Origin: Prunella strophiata
Taxonomy: Eukaryota; Chordata; Aves; Passeriformes; Prunellidae
Direction: 5' to 3'
Assembly (NCBI GenBank): GCA_036583965.1
Contig: JAZBQD010000027.1
Location: 22,061,001-22,125,000 of the forward strand
DNA: 64,000 bases
Both the position numbers and the translations under genes were made by a program. Shown here in pieces: positions 39,486 through 51,172 of this stretch; positions within the stretch are counted from its first letter, which is position 1, and every line of letters starts with the position of its first letter. The notes beneath the pieces were generated by a model. It was not told the DNA's origin, did not search any database, and saw only the letters and a list, made by a program, of their open reading frames with translations.

Positions 39486-42400
39486 TGTGCACGCCACTGA
39501 AGAGAAAGTTTGACAGGGACAAACCACCACTTGAGAGACCTGTTGCAAAATTCAGACAGACCTGAGTCACTTTCTTGGTTCCTCTACACACCTTGCACCC
39601 CAGTAAGCTTGACTGCTTCTTACCCCATTTAGAAAAACTAAATATTTTATTCTACAAGCTGTTTCATTGGATCCAAGGACTACAATCGAGGAAAGGGAAA
39701 TAGGTGTCTATTTGATTTATAAACATTGCATACAAGCACAGGAACATGAGCAAAAAGAGACAGTGTCCACACAGAAAGCATTTCCTGCACTGCTTCAACT
39801 TTCCTTCAGACTGAGGCATTACCAGAAACTATGGGTTTTCGTTCTACACACAGAAATAGTATTTAATCAAAATAGAGTCCAAGAAAAATGTGCAGGAGAG
39901 GTGAAGATATCACTATAAATGATGGCACTCAATCACACCCCTCTTCTCACTAATTACAACTCATATAGTTTGCAGTTTAGACCACCTTATGAATTTGCAA
40001 AGGAAAAGAAAAAAGCATCACTCTGGGATCACACAGCAAGCAGTGACCTCATTATGAAAGAGGGCCTGGAAGAACCTGATGCAGGATGCTGCAAACAGGC
40101 ATCCTCCAGCTCTATCACTGCTCCCACGTGAAACAGGAAAGGCTCCTGCAGAGCCACTGTTTCAGTCTGCCAGGGGTGCCTCAACACCTTGGGGGCTGCT
40201 GACCTTCCAGCCAGCTCTCAAACCACAAGAGGTGAGGGTGAGAAAGCTGCCAGCTTGCACTCCAGACTGGAGAGCCTCCAAAGCTTTGTAAGCAGAAGCC
40301 ACAGAATTGTATAACATAGATGATGTTACTGTGAACCTCAAATGAGTCACAGACCTATCAAAAAAAGAGCAAATAGCAAATTCTGAATGCTAATTCTGGA
40401 AACAGAGTACCCGTGGCATACACTATTAAGCCTATATTTTGACATGCTATTGGAGGAGAAAGACTGTTTGGGACCATCTTTCTCAGAGGGGGCTGAAAAA
40501 TACACATGGTAAGCAAAGTTGAAAAGAGAAAATTAGGTTGGGGTTCCTTTTAAGTATCAGCTACAGCAATTTTAATGCTATGCAAGGTTTAGGAAAAACA
40601 AGTTCAATTTTCAAGTTGAATTAGTCATATTAGGTTCAATAGGGTATGGAAATTAAAGTCTGAAGTCTCAAATCATACTTAATGATATATAAGGCTTCTT
40701 CTTAAAAAATAAATTACTGCTCTTTGATAAGTCTAAGAACTTCCCAAGCAAGAAAATGACCCTGTTAAAACATAGATATAATACTGATCACCCAGCTTTC
40801 AAGTATTATGTAAATACATGGTGGGTTGCACTGGTCAAGTAGGAAGCCAGCTCTTTATCAACTTGCCCACCAGGATTCAAATGAGCATTATTTAAAGTAA
40901 ATAAAAAAATAATTAGTAATTCTTAAGTCAAAGGACTGCTGATTATTAGCAACCCCAGATATTAGGTTATGCAACATACTGATAAACCTTTATTTAAGGG
41001 CTCGCTGGTTCCTCATCAGGCATTCCGAGTTAGGTGCTAATCAAGTAAGTCCTCACTAACAAAACAAGAAGTGTTACAACTTTTAAAAAAGGTCTTTAAG
41101 AAGAGAGAATTCTCACTTGGTATCTTTAGGCAGCTGTTAAAAACAGGGTCCCATTTCTAAATCTGTGTTCTCAGCTCTCAGAAACAGCCACTGGTACTTT
41201 GTATCCTATACTAGAAAACTTTAGCCCTTAAAGCAATCTTTCACACATTGCTTCTGTACTTATCTATAAATATAATGAGCAATCAGCCCCCACAGTGGTG
41301 CCTTGCTGTCTGTCTAGAACTGCTCCTCTATTGTAAAATTTTCAGACAGTGCTTTTGCCTGTTAATAAACAGAGCAGCAAAGCTTGCCTCTGAGAGTTTA
41401 ATCTCACAATATCTAAACTGCACACATACCCATATATCTTTATGAGCAGATATTTGGAAGAGAAACAAGCTTTAGCAGAGATCTGCATTTCAAGCTACAA
41501 ATCAGAAATGCACTTTTTGATGACCTCTCTTTATATACATAGAACAAAGTACACTATTAATAAACAAACATATGCCCTAAATTCCCAGAGTCAGCTTTAT
41601 AACAAAGCTGTCCTTATGAACACAATGTTAGGTCTCCCTCAAAAACCACATTTGCTTGATAAAGAACACTTCATGGCAGAGTACATCTGTACCCATACCA
41701 CCAGAATATACATATATAAATTGGAGACTATAAATGCACATTCACAAGCCTTGTGAGACAATGCTTCATTGCAGTTTAGCCATCTACCTCACAGGGACAT
41801 AGCTGTGGATCTCTTGTTTCTCCTGAGTTTTTCCATCCATGCTCTAAAGCCAACATCTGCTTTAAATCATGCTGTATTTAGTCTACTAGAGGTTAAGAAA
41901 GCTCTTAGGAAGACCCTTTCAAGCTTTAACTGCTGGAGCTCTCATAGGTGGCATTTCAAAGAGTTACAATACCAGACACAGTCCTGAGTCAGAAGCTGGG
42001 ACCAGCTACAGGAAGATGCCAATGGGCAGCCAAATATCTGGATTCAGCAGGGCAGACATGCATTGCAGCTTTCCACTCCTTGCAGATGCATTTAGAAGAG
42101 GCACCACCTGTTTGCCCAGATGCTTACATGCTCCTTTCACTGATAAATCATCAACCAGCCAATCAATCCCGATTGTGTTATGAGAATTTCACAATTAGTG
42201 GATACTCCACATAGAAAACAACACCCAAACTTATTGTATTTCATCTAGGCACAGTAATCCCATCAAGTTGGAAAAATTACAGTTGTATCCATGCTTAAAG
42301 GAAATAATCCTGATGAAGCACGGAAGAATCCAAAATGAAGTTGTTGAAAATTTTCAGGGAAGTTATGCTCCCTGTAAATTATTTTACAGCCTGACCTCCT

Positions 42401-43902
42401 TTTTTTCTAAAGGGGTTTCTCAACCTCAAGACAGGCACTGCTCTGTTGGCTTTACAGGGACTAAATCACACTCTTCCAGTCACACAGCCCAAACTCTGTG
42501 ACAAAGCTGCCCATTTTCTTAGCTCCTGGTATTAAAAGCAAAATAAGTGTGATAAAATGGATTAATAACCTTGCCTTACATTACTAATGTAAGCAGAAAT
42601 ACCTAAAGAAAATACACCATAGAGCAGCTAAACAAATCTTAGGCTTGCTACACATAGTTCAATTAAAGTACCACTCGGGCTAAAGTTTGAGAATATTTAG
42701 TAGTTTAGGTATCCGTACAAATATTTCTTTTATGAATTTATATAATGAAATAAGCAACTTAAAAACAAATATAACAAGAGCCAATTAATATATGGGTACT
42801 TATAGTTAATACACAGTTTCTAGTTTGTAACAGAGAATCTGAAATTATCTAAATACATTGCTTTCCTTTGTAGCAAACAACAATACATGATGTTTGATTG
42901 GTATTTGGCTTGGGTTATTTTTGTATGTGTTGATAGATTGGTTAAACTTCCTGGCTAAAGCTTTTTGACCTTCATTTACTAGAATGGGCTTGCATGCTGA
43001 CACAAACTGAATGCATATCATTTCCTCTGCATTATTTTGTATGTTTGTAATCAGTTTCTAGTTGGAGGGAAACTAACAACAATTATGGAGGAAACAAAGC
43101 CTTTTCTTTCCCAAAACCATGTTTTCACAAATACAGAAATACTCCATTTGCCTACTTGGTGTTTTTATCCCTGTTCTCTATATTTTCAGAACTCTCTTCT
43201 GTCATTTTTCAGGAGCTGGATTCTGCTAAGTGGGAAAAGAATTTATTCGGTTCTGCATTTGGGTCTTTAAAAAGCCATAATTGCCAAAGTGAGCTCAACA
43301 CTAAATAAGAATTCATTCCCAAGAACACATATTTTCTTTCAGTTTTACATTAAAGACCTATAGATTTAACACACAGAGGTTACTTGTCTTGCACGTTACA
43401 CAGAGCAAGGTCTTTTTTGAATGTTTATTTCATATGCTGGTTTTTATTTGTTCCCAAGGCATACACACACTGATGGCCAAAAGCATAAATTATTACAGTT
43501 TTCTCAGAGTTCCCTCCCTATGCCAGTAACTACCATATTACTTTTGCTTCACTAATTCATTCTGTAACCAAATTCCTCTATCAAGAGAAAGTGATCTTCC
43601 TGGGAAAATAGTAAGATGTGGATAAACACCACCTATTCAAGCTTTTGATTACTTCAAGACTAGGTTCTTAACTTTATTTCGACCTTAGTCTCAGTGTATA
43701 AAAATTCCATAGACAGACTTTAACTTCACAAATTGGAATAAACTTGCTTCCCCTCCCTACCACCCTCAATCCAAGCAACTGCCACTAACTAGTTTCAGGT
43801 GCAGCTCTGATGTAAAGTAATTGCACATTTATAGTCTTTCTTTGTCCATGCTGCAGAGGGAAGTGAAAAAATTTTTGATTTCAAGTAGAACTGGTAAAGA
43901 GG

Positions 43903-43927
43903 AAAAAAAAAAAAAAAAAAAAAAAAA
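43903..43927. repeat. A25 homopolymer
   Basis: Twenty-five consecutive A residues, followed by CCCACCAAAACC low-complexity sequence. No mRNA-like segment with AATAAA is recognised before it, so I do not call it a retrocopy tail. Confidence 0.9.
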
Positions 43928-44691
43928 CCCACCAAAACCAAAAAGTCTTACTAGTACCAAGAAAAATCGCATGTATAATTGGATTGTCAACAGCACACAC
44001 CTTCCAAAAGGAAAGATACACCACTAGAGAGTTCTCCTCCTTAAAAAGCTTTAAACTCTTTCACCTACTTCTCTGAGCCCAGTTTGGCATAAAAATATCT
44101 TACCTGAGCTCAGGATCTGTGACAGCACCAGAAAAACAAATCCTTGTGAGCCAACCAAGACACCAAGAGCACATACAGGAGGTGAGGGCGCATTCAAACT
44201 TCCCTCATGAACACTTGGTAGGAATCACTTCAGCCTGCAATTTCCTTTGAAAAACCTTTCCCGAGTTTCCCTGTCCACATCCTTTAAAAGCCCAAGCCTC
44301 CTCTCCGTGTCAAACACTCACAGTTCCCCAAAATGCAAGCACAGGTAACTGAAGAGGCTGGGGCAAGACAGCAGAGACTGGGCTTACCCAGGGAGGCTCT
44401 CCCAAACACACACAGCAGCAGCCTCACCCGAGAGCAAAGCCAGAGCCTTTAAACCCTCACACTCCAACTCTCTCCAAGAAGAAAAGAAACTTTCCCTTCC
44501 CCAGCTCCCACCACCCACACAGATACTCCAGTGGCAGGGCAGGGCTTTGAGAGAAACCAACAGGAGCAGCCTACCTGAGTGCACCAGCTCCTCACGGGAC
44601 ACTGCCTGGACACCCTCCACCAAGACTTTGCTGCTGCCTGGAGACTGGGCTGGTACAGCTCCTGCCGGAGCCTGAGGGGGGGCTGAGCCCC

Positions 44692-45330
44692 GGTGCAGCC
44701 CCTCAGGTTCCCAGTGCCGCCTCTCAGGTCCCAGGTGCATTCCCTCAGCCCTCAGGGGCCGCCCCTCATGTCCCAGGTGCATCCACTCAGGTTCCAGTGC
44801 CACCCCTCATGTCCCAGGTGCATCCCCTCAGCCCTCAGGTGCATCCCCTCATGTCCCAGGTGCATCCACTCAATTCCCAGTGCCATCCCTCATGTCCCAG
44901 GTGCATCCACTCAGGTCCCAGTGCCATCCCTCATGTCCCAGGTGCATCCACTCAATTCCCAGTGCCATCCCTCATGTCCCAGGTGCATCCACTCAATTCC
45001 CAGTGCCATCCCTCATGTCCCAGGTGCATCCACTCAATTCCCAGTGCCATCCCTCATGTCCCAGGTGCATCCACTCAATTCCCAGTGCCATCCCTCATGT
45101 CCCAGGTGCATCCCCTCATGTCCCAGGTGCATCCACTCAATTCCCAGTGCCATCCCTCATGTCCCAGGTGCATCCACTCAGGTCCCAGTGCCACCCCTCA
45201 TGTCCCAGGTGCATCCACTCAATTCCCAGTGCCACCCCTCATGTCCCAGGTGCATCCACTCAATTCCCAGTGCCACCCCTCACCCCTCAGGTGCATGCCC
45301 TCAGTTCCCAGTGCCACCCCTCAGGTGCCA
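44692..45330. repeat. GC-rich minisatellite, 41-bp period
   Basis: Tandem array in which CTCATGTCCCAGGTGCATCC recurs at 44765, 44806, 44848, 44889, 44930, 44971, 45012, 45053, 45094, 45115, 45156, 45197 and 45238. The step is 41 bp except 42 bp once and 21 bp once. Each 41-bp unit is a dimer of two related halves: 'ctcatgtcccaggtgcatcca' (21) and 'ctcaattcccagtgccatcc' (20). The 21-bp step is the loss of one half-unit. Some units read CAGGTCCC instead of CAATTCCC. Edge units on both sides are degenerate. Because 41 is not a multiple of 3 and the unit lacks stops, all three plus frames stay open; these frames are not genes. Confidence 0.95.
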
Positions 45331-45692
45331 GGCAGCCTCACCCAGGCAGGCCAGGTTGCCCAGCTCTGCTGCAGCTCCTTCAGGCTCCGTGCACGGGCAC
45401 GAGGGCTCAGGGGTCACTCCCAGAGCCACAGCCACTGTTCCAGTGGGTGCTGCTGAGGCTCTCCCAGCATTGCTCTCAGTGCCAGGCTCATGACCAGGCT
45501 GTGGATGAGGATCTGTGCTCTGAGATGTCTCCCCAGGCAGCAGGGCCTTGGTTGACCACAAAGATATTTTTTTATATCTTAAAGACAATTACAAAACCTA
45601 ATGTCTCCTATACTGCAAACTGTTTAGCTGCCACATCCCTACTTGTGCTCCACTTGGTCTTGCCAGGAGCAGCTGTTCTCACAGTGGCCATA

Positions 45693-45717
45693 GTTAGCTC
45701 CCATACTGGGAGCTAAC
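45693..45717. repeat. Short perfect hairpin, 11-bp arms and 3-nt loop
   Basis: GTTAGCTCCCA (45693-45703), a TAC spacer, then TGGGAGCTAAC (45707-45717). The pairing is perfect over 11 bp. It lies 360 bp beyond the minisatellite. Function unknown. Confidence 0.85.
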
Positions 45718-46522
45718 CAGTAAGCTTTTTCACAATGGGAGTTCACTTCTGATATTAAACAGCAAAAAGAAATTATATTGCGCAGTAATCTATAGGCATA
45801 GAGCATTGTTAAAAATTTTCAGAGTACTTTCTGATTTGTGAAAATAATTTTATAATTTTGCCTCCTACAAAACACCTATGGGAGTGGGTTTTTTGAGTGG
45901 TGTGATCAATCTTTTGAGTTACACCAATTCTTAATTATGTCTGTAAAGAATCTGTATTGTCTAGCAGCTCTGTCCTACTGTGGCTTTAAAAAGTATCAAT
46001 TCCAAATTTCTTGAGCACTGTAAAAATGTTTCTGCATCTAATACTCAGCATCTGTCTAGAAAACATATCAATCATATGATCACAAACAGCTGTTGCATTA
46101 GACTTTTAATCAGCCATGATTTTCAAAGGACACAAAGAATGTTGGATGCAGTGATGGAAAGTTATTGCAGAGAATGCCCTACTTGAGAACTAAAAATCCA
46201 GTCTCAGGGACTCAGAGCTTTAGTAAGTATTGTAAAAACTCCTCCTGTACACAGACAGTAGAGTTATCTGACAGAAATTGAAATAAAATACTATGACACA
46301 ATGCACGTACAAGCTAAAGTGTAAAAGGTGCTCCAGGCAGGTATTTTGTTATTAAATGTAAAAGGTATGTACTACCAGCTTGTACAGATTGTAAAGAATA
46401 AAGTTGTTGCTCAGCAGTCTGTTTTCTCTTCAAGTTTCATAAATCTCATTAATGAGGGGTTATGAAGCCCTACTGGAGATACAACATATCTCTTTGCTTA
46501 GAAATCATCGATGTCCAAAAAT

Positions 46523-46591
46523 GGCCAAATTCTCCTCTCAGTAATGTTAGTGTAAATCTGCATTAGCTCTGCTGGATTCAGGAGGTATTAC
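46523..46591. mobile_element. Ancient amniote repeat relic
   Basis: GGCCAAATTCTCCTCTCAGT, then GTTAGTGTAAATCTGCATTA and GCTCTGCTGGATTCAGG, follow the other end of the palindrome-rich ancient repeat ('ccagattctgatctcagttacaccagtgtaaatc...') common in reptile and bird genomes. It is probably the same broad group as 21761-21840. Confidence 0.5.
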
Positions 46592-47707
46592 AGGGTAGCT
46601 CCTGACTCATTTTCAATAGAACATGCCAATTTGAAATAGTAATATGGCTAACTCTGTGTTATCCATCTGACACAGAACCACAAGACTGAAGAAAATAAAG
46701 GCTACTTCTGGAATTGCTTCGGGGTTTTTGTTTGGGTGTTTTGATTCTTTAAATCCCAAACTCCTGGCATTCAACTACTATAAATAGCTTCATAAAATAT
46801 AGAAAGGATGTATAATGCAATCCCTTTAAAATACTTTTAAGTTCAGAGCCGTGAGGCATTCTAAACACATCCACACTGGGAACATCAGGCATGGTACTTG
46901 CTCCACAGTCATTCTGCATAAGCTTCCCTAGTCTTGGACTTGATCCTGCCTCACCTCCTGACCCCTGCCTGACTTAGATGTTGCCTGCTGACCCCTTTGT
47001 TTGCCCAGAAACAGGGGCTGGGTGTCCTGCCATCCCCCTCCTGGACTGCCTGTGCCTGCAGCAGAGGTGAATGTTGCAAAGGCTGTTGCAGCTGCTTGGA
47101 AGCTGTTGTCTCTGAGTGAGGGACAAATCCTGGAGCTAAGGTCCATGGGCAAACAGCCAGCAGACATAATGTCAGTCAGCAAGTGATGCAAAATTCCTGG
47201 CAATAGTCAAGAGCTACTTCTGTCAAAGACCTGTACTTTTGCCTTCCTTCCTCACAGGCAGGTGAGGGCTTTCCTTCATTTTGGGTGGCACAGGATGCCT
47301 GAGGAAGCTCACAGCAGACATTTCTTTGCCTGCCTTTTGCCTCCTTCTCCAGCTGCTTATCCTTGCTGTGCCCAAAGCAGTTCAGGGTCAGAACACCCTG
47401 AATGGCAAAGGCATTTTTTTTTTTTTGAAGAAAGCTTCTGTGAGATGTGCAGTGCAGACCCAGCATAAAATTGTATCCTGCAGCAAAAAATAAGTTTATT
47501 CTGTCACACCATGATTTGTGGATCCATCTAAAAGAATAGCCATGGGATCCTGAGGTTCTGCAAGCCTGACACTGAAACCAGAAACAGTCACATGGCAAAT
47601 GTTATCTAGAAAGTATATGAGAGGAAAGAGTAGGACCCAGAAGTCCTCTACTGTCTATCTACCTGGGACAACATTAGCAAATTATTTTTAAGTGGTCAGG
47701 GACATAT

Positions 47708-48662
47708 GTGCAGTGGGTTGACTCTGCCTGAGCACGAGGTGCCCACCAGTGCCACTCAGTCACTCTTCTCCTCAGCTGGGCAGGGCAGAGAAAATGTAAT
47801 GAAAGTCTCCTGGGTCGAGATAGGACAGAGATCACTCAGCAGTGAGCACTGTGACAGGCTGAACAGACTTGACTTGAGGAAATTAAATTCTTAGTAATCA
47901 AACTGGAGTAGGATAAGGAGAAATCTTAAAACAGCTTTCCCCAGCCTTTCCTCATTCCCTTCACTCCCTTCTCTATCTCCTCCCTGCAAGCAGTGCAGGG
48001 GGATGAACAGAAGCTGCTTTCAGTTCACACATTGTCTTGGCTACTACATGCTCCTCAGGGGAAGGACTCCTCACACTCTTCTCCTACTCCAGCATGGGCC
48101 CCAGGGGGTTCAAAACTCCTGTCAGCAGACCTGCTCCAGTGTGGGCTCCTCTGCCCATGGGGCCACTGGTCTGCCAGGAGCCTGCTCCAGAGTGGGCTTT
48201 CCATGAGAGCACAGCCTCTTTTGGGCATCCAGCTGCTCTGGTGTGGGCTCACCTATGGGCTGGGGGTGGATCTGTGCTCCCCATGGACCTCCCTGGGCTG
48301 CAGGGGCACAGCTGCCTCACCATGGGCTGCACCAGGGGCTGCAGGGGAGTGAATCTCTGCTCCAGTGCCTGGGGCACCTCCTGCCCTCCTTCCTCACTGA
48401 CCTCGGTGTCTGCAGAGCTGCTTCTCTCACATATTCTCACTCCCTTCTCCTCTCTTCATATGCAACTGCACTGTGTTTCCCTCCCATTTGCAAATATATT
48501 ATCCCAGAGGCACTACCACTGTTGCTGATGGGCTTGGCCTCAGCCAGCAGCAGATCCATCTTGGAGGGGGCTGGCATTGGCTTCAGAGAAGCTTCCAGCA
48601 CCTTCTCAGGGAAGATACCCCCAAAACACTGCCCCACACTCCCCCTAGCAACCAGTGCAACA
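47708..48662 (-). mobile_element. Avian endogenous retrovirus LTR, apparently solo
   Basis: The segment follows a common bird ERV long terminal repeat in reverse orientation. On the plus strand, characteristic blocks in order are GGTTGACTCTGCCTGAGCAC, then GTGCCCACCAGTGCC, GGGTCGAGATAGGACAGAGA, repeated 'CTGCTCCAG.GTGGGCT' modules at 48.05-48.25 kb, CTCACTGACCTCGGTGTCTG, and TTGGAGGGGGCTGGCATTGG. On the minus strand it begins with TGTTG at 48662-48658 and has a TATA-like AATATATTT at 48500-48492. No gag, pol or env sequence lies alongside it, so it looks like a solo LTR. I see no clear target-site duplication, so the outer boundaries are approximate. The open frames of up to 163 codons inside it are incidental. 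Confidence 0.75.
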
Positions 48663-51021
48663 CTGGATTGTAATTTAATTTCTGATGCTCTCTCTTCCCC
48701 AGAAAAAACTTAGATAGAGGTGCTATAGATTCCTTCATATTGCAAACAATCACACAAAAGACAGATGGAATACTCATAGGAATGAATGTTCCTGTGTCCT
48801 TCAGAGATTTTTTCTAAATAAGGTGCATTTCCAAACAGTTCCCAGGCACAATGTTAATTAACACTATAAATCAGATACATAAAATCAATAAAAATCATAA
48901 ATTAATAAAACATGTAAAATGACATAAGTGTGGAGTATGGAATGATTGTTTAACAAAAAAGCCCACCAGCATTTTCTCAAGGCTGATTACCATGGAGCTG
49001 ACATTACCTGATCTCCTTGGCTGGCAGAGTTCTGCTACCAGCACCAGTGATTGACAGAGCACTTTCTAGAAACAACACTTTCTGCATTTCAGATGTGCTC
49101 TGGGGACTTCCATTCTCAAAGTCTGAGTTGCACCATTTGCAGCTGCCTTGATGCCCTGCTTTGTGAATGGGTCAGCTCTTTATAATTGCCATGAAAACAC
49201 TTCTTTAAGGTACAAGAAAATGTTTTCCAATATTCAGTATCATGAATCTGTCTCACATCTGTGGATGCCAGAAGTACAGCAAGGAGTGAGATTGCTTGTT
49301 GAAAATAAAGTAACCAAACTAAACGTTACTTAAAGTTTTTCATGATAAATATTGGCAATAATAAGCTAATAGGTAAAATAGACATCCTTGAATCCTGTCT
49401 CAATGTTTAGCATCAAAAGTTTTACCTTTTCTCTTCCACCCTGACTTAAAGTTAAGCAAGGGGAAAGGACTGAATGTTTTACTAGCAAGATACCTAAAAG
49501 TTATTAAAATACACAAATAGCTGTTTTCCTTCATGTCATATGCTTAAATGTTCTACCACTGCAGATCATTGGCTACCAACTATACGAAGAGATTAGTGAA
49601 GACCAAAATTCTTGAAAGTCATGTTTAATTCCCATTTCTGCTCCTCAAAGCAGCCCTACTAAAATAGAAAGGCATCAGTCAGGCATCAGTCACATTCAGG
49701 AAATAAAATCCTATCAAGTCTTTGGTTCCTTTGCAGTACAAAAATGGATCCATAAATTAAAAGAAATCTAGCACTCAGAAAATAAAAGTGGTAAGAGAGC
49801 ATGAGTATTTTTTTTCCCAGGGCAATTTTAATTATTCTAAGACATGTCAAAAGAAAAGCAAATAAAGGAAGATAGGAATCCCCATAACAAAGCCAGTTCC
49901 AAGATCTGGTCTCAAAGACAAATGCTTGACACAGAAAGCAAAAAGTTCTGCAGTAGGAAAGGGAGAGGTGGTCTTTCCACTCTCATCATTTCCTGGGTCT
50001 TTTTCTTAAATCAAATCACTTGATTTGGACCCCATTGTGCCATTTATGTGTTCCCTGCTAATGGCCTTTACTCTGCATGTGCATCCTGAATGTTCTTCCC
50101 TTCTACCTGCAGTTCCCACTTCCAGTTAAGCCTCCATATTCAGCAAGAAATTAGGAGTGCTTTTATAGCTGTTAGTACTCACTAATAGTCATCTTGGAAA
50201 TTTGTTACACCTGGGTTGCCAACACTGTGAAACACATGTCTCTGACAGCCTCTTAATTTAGGCGTGTTCTCAAGAGAAGCATGTTCCAACAGATCTTTCC
50301 CTCTCCACGGTTACTGCCTGCCCACATTAATGATATGAATCAGCACTCCTGTTAACATGTCCCCCCATTAGTGCTGCTTCTCATAAAAATGTTTGGGTTG
50401 TTCTTTTTCTGGGTTCTTTTTTTTTTTCTTTTCCCTTTAGGTAACACTGAATTTTTACAGCACATTTTTGCACAGAGAACTGCAGGACAGTATCTGCTCC
50501 TTTCTGAGCTACCTAAATCTTACCTTGTATTTCTCCAGGGATTCCTAGTTGAGATCTTCAGTCTTGGATTTTTATTCCATTAACTGAATTGAAACAGACA
50601 TGTAAATTTAATGGATAGCTCTGAAAGTCCTAATTCCTATTCTGTACCCACTCTGCCAAACTACAGCAGCATCTGGCCCTGAGCACTTTGTAATGCAGCA
50701 GCAGCAGCTGTGTGTTGTGTATAACTATACAGAAATCTCACCTGTGAACACAGACTTTGTTGTAGGATCAAGCAGTAACTGTACAGTGTGAAGGATGCAG
50801 TCAGGGATTAGCCAAGCCAGAGCAGTGCCTCTCTACTGATCCCATCAGTTATAGGTGTTTATGTGTATATAAAATACTTTCTCGTAGTCACATTTTTGTC
50901 CTGCTTCCTCTTTGATTGTCACAAAAACAAAAGATACAATAGTGTGGTTTTGGTTTTTTTTCTAAAATGCTTGCTTGTTCCCTAGTTACTGAAGATAACT
51001 TCACAGTCTTTCAATGTTTTG

Positions 51022-51038
51022 TTTTTTTTTTTTTTTTT
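51022..51038. repeat. T17 homopolymer
   Basis: Seventeen consecutive T residues, preceded by a TTTTG. Simple sequence; nothing more can be said. Confidence 0.9.
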
Positions 51039-51094
51039 ATCTTAACACTTACTCCTAGTTCAAAGTATTATATTCCTTACTTTCCAAATAGCCT

Positions 51095-51172
51095 TTGTGT
51101 CTTATTTCCCAGTGACTTGCCCAGAATCACACTGAAAACAAGGGCAGAGGAAGGAGCTGAGTCCTCCACCAG
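51095..51172 (+). mobile_element. Ancient MIR-like SINE relic
   Basis: CAGTGACTTGCCCAGAATCA followed by GGGCAGAGGAAGGAGCTGAG corresponds to the MIR 3' portion ('taagtgacttgcccaaggtcacac...ggcagagctggga'). It is diverged and truncated. Confidence 0.5.

Larger units (their letters stand above)
26136..44691. other. Gene-free interval between miR-181 cluster and minisatellite
   Basis: About 18.5 kb without a supported coding region. All open frames are 140 codons or shorter, are not framed by splice sites, and often overlap comparable frames on the other strand. It holds homopolymers, a TA microsatellite, an inverted repeat and old repeat relics, listed separately. By comparison with mammals, the 3' end of the miR-181 host lncRNA could extend into it. 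Confidence 0.5.
45331..47707. other. Non-coding DNA between minisatellite and LTR
   Basis: The first 200 bp are still GC-rich and grade out of the minisatellite. The remainder is ordinary AT-rich sequence with a small hairpin (45693-45717) and an old repeat relic (46523-46591). The opposing open frames near 47.0-47.6 kb have no splice support or recognisable protein. Confidence 0.5.

Noticed and set aside
44384..44803. Minus-strand open frame of 139 codons
   Set aside because: Its first part is the minisatellite edge in antisense, and the rest resembles no family I know. GC-rich DNA has few stops by chance.
44692..45330. CRISPR-like regular repeat array
   Set aside because: The repeats are contiguous with no unique spacers, the unit is a degenerate dimer, and the genome is avian.
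44693..45716. Three overlapping plus-strand open frames of 219-278 codons with Pro/His/Cys-rich repeats
   Set aside because: All three frames are open because the 41-bp minisatellite unit lacks stops and is not a multiple of 3. The same 41-residue cycle appears in every frame, which is not expected of a real protein.
48037..48713. Plus-strand open frames of 119-163 codons
   Set aside because: They lie within a non-coding ERV LTR, antisense to the element, and overlap one another.
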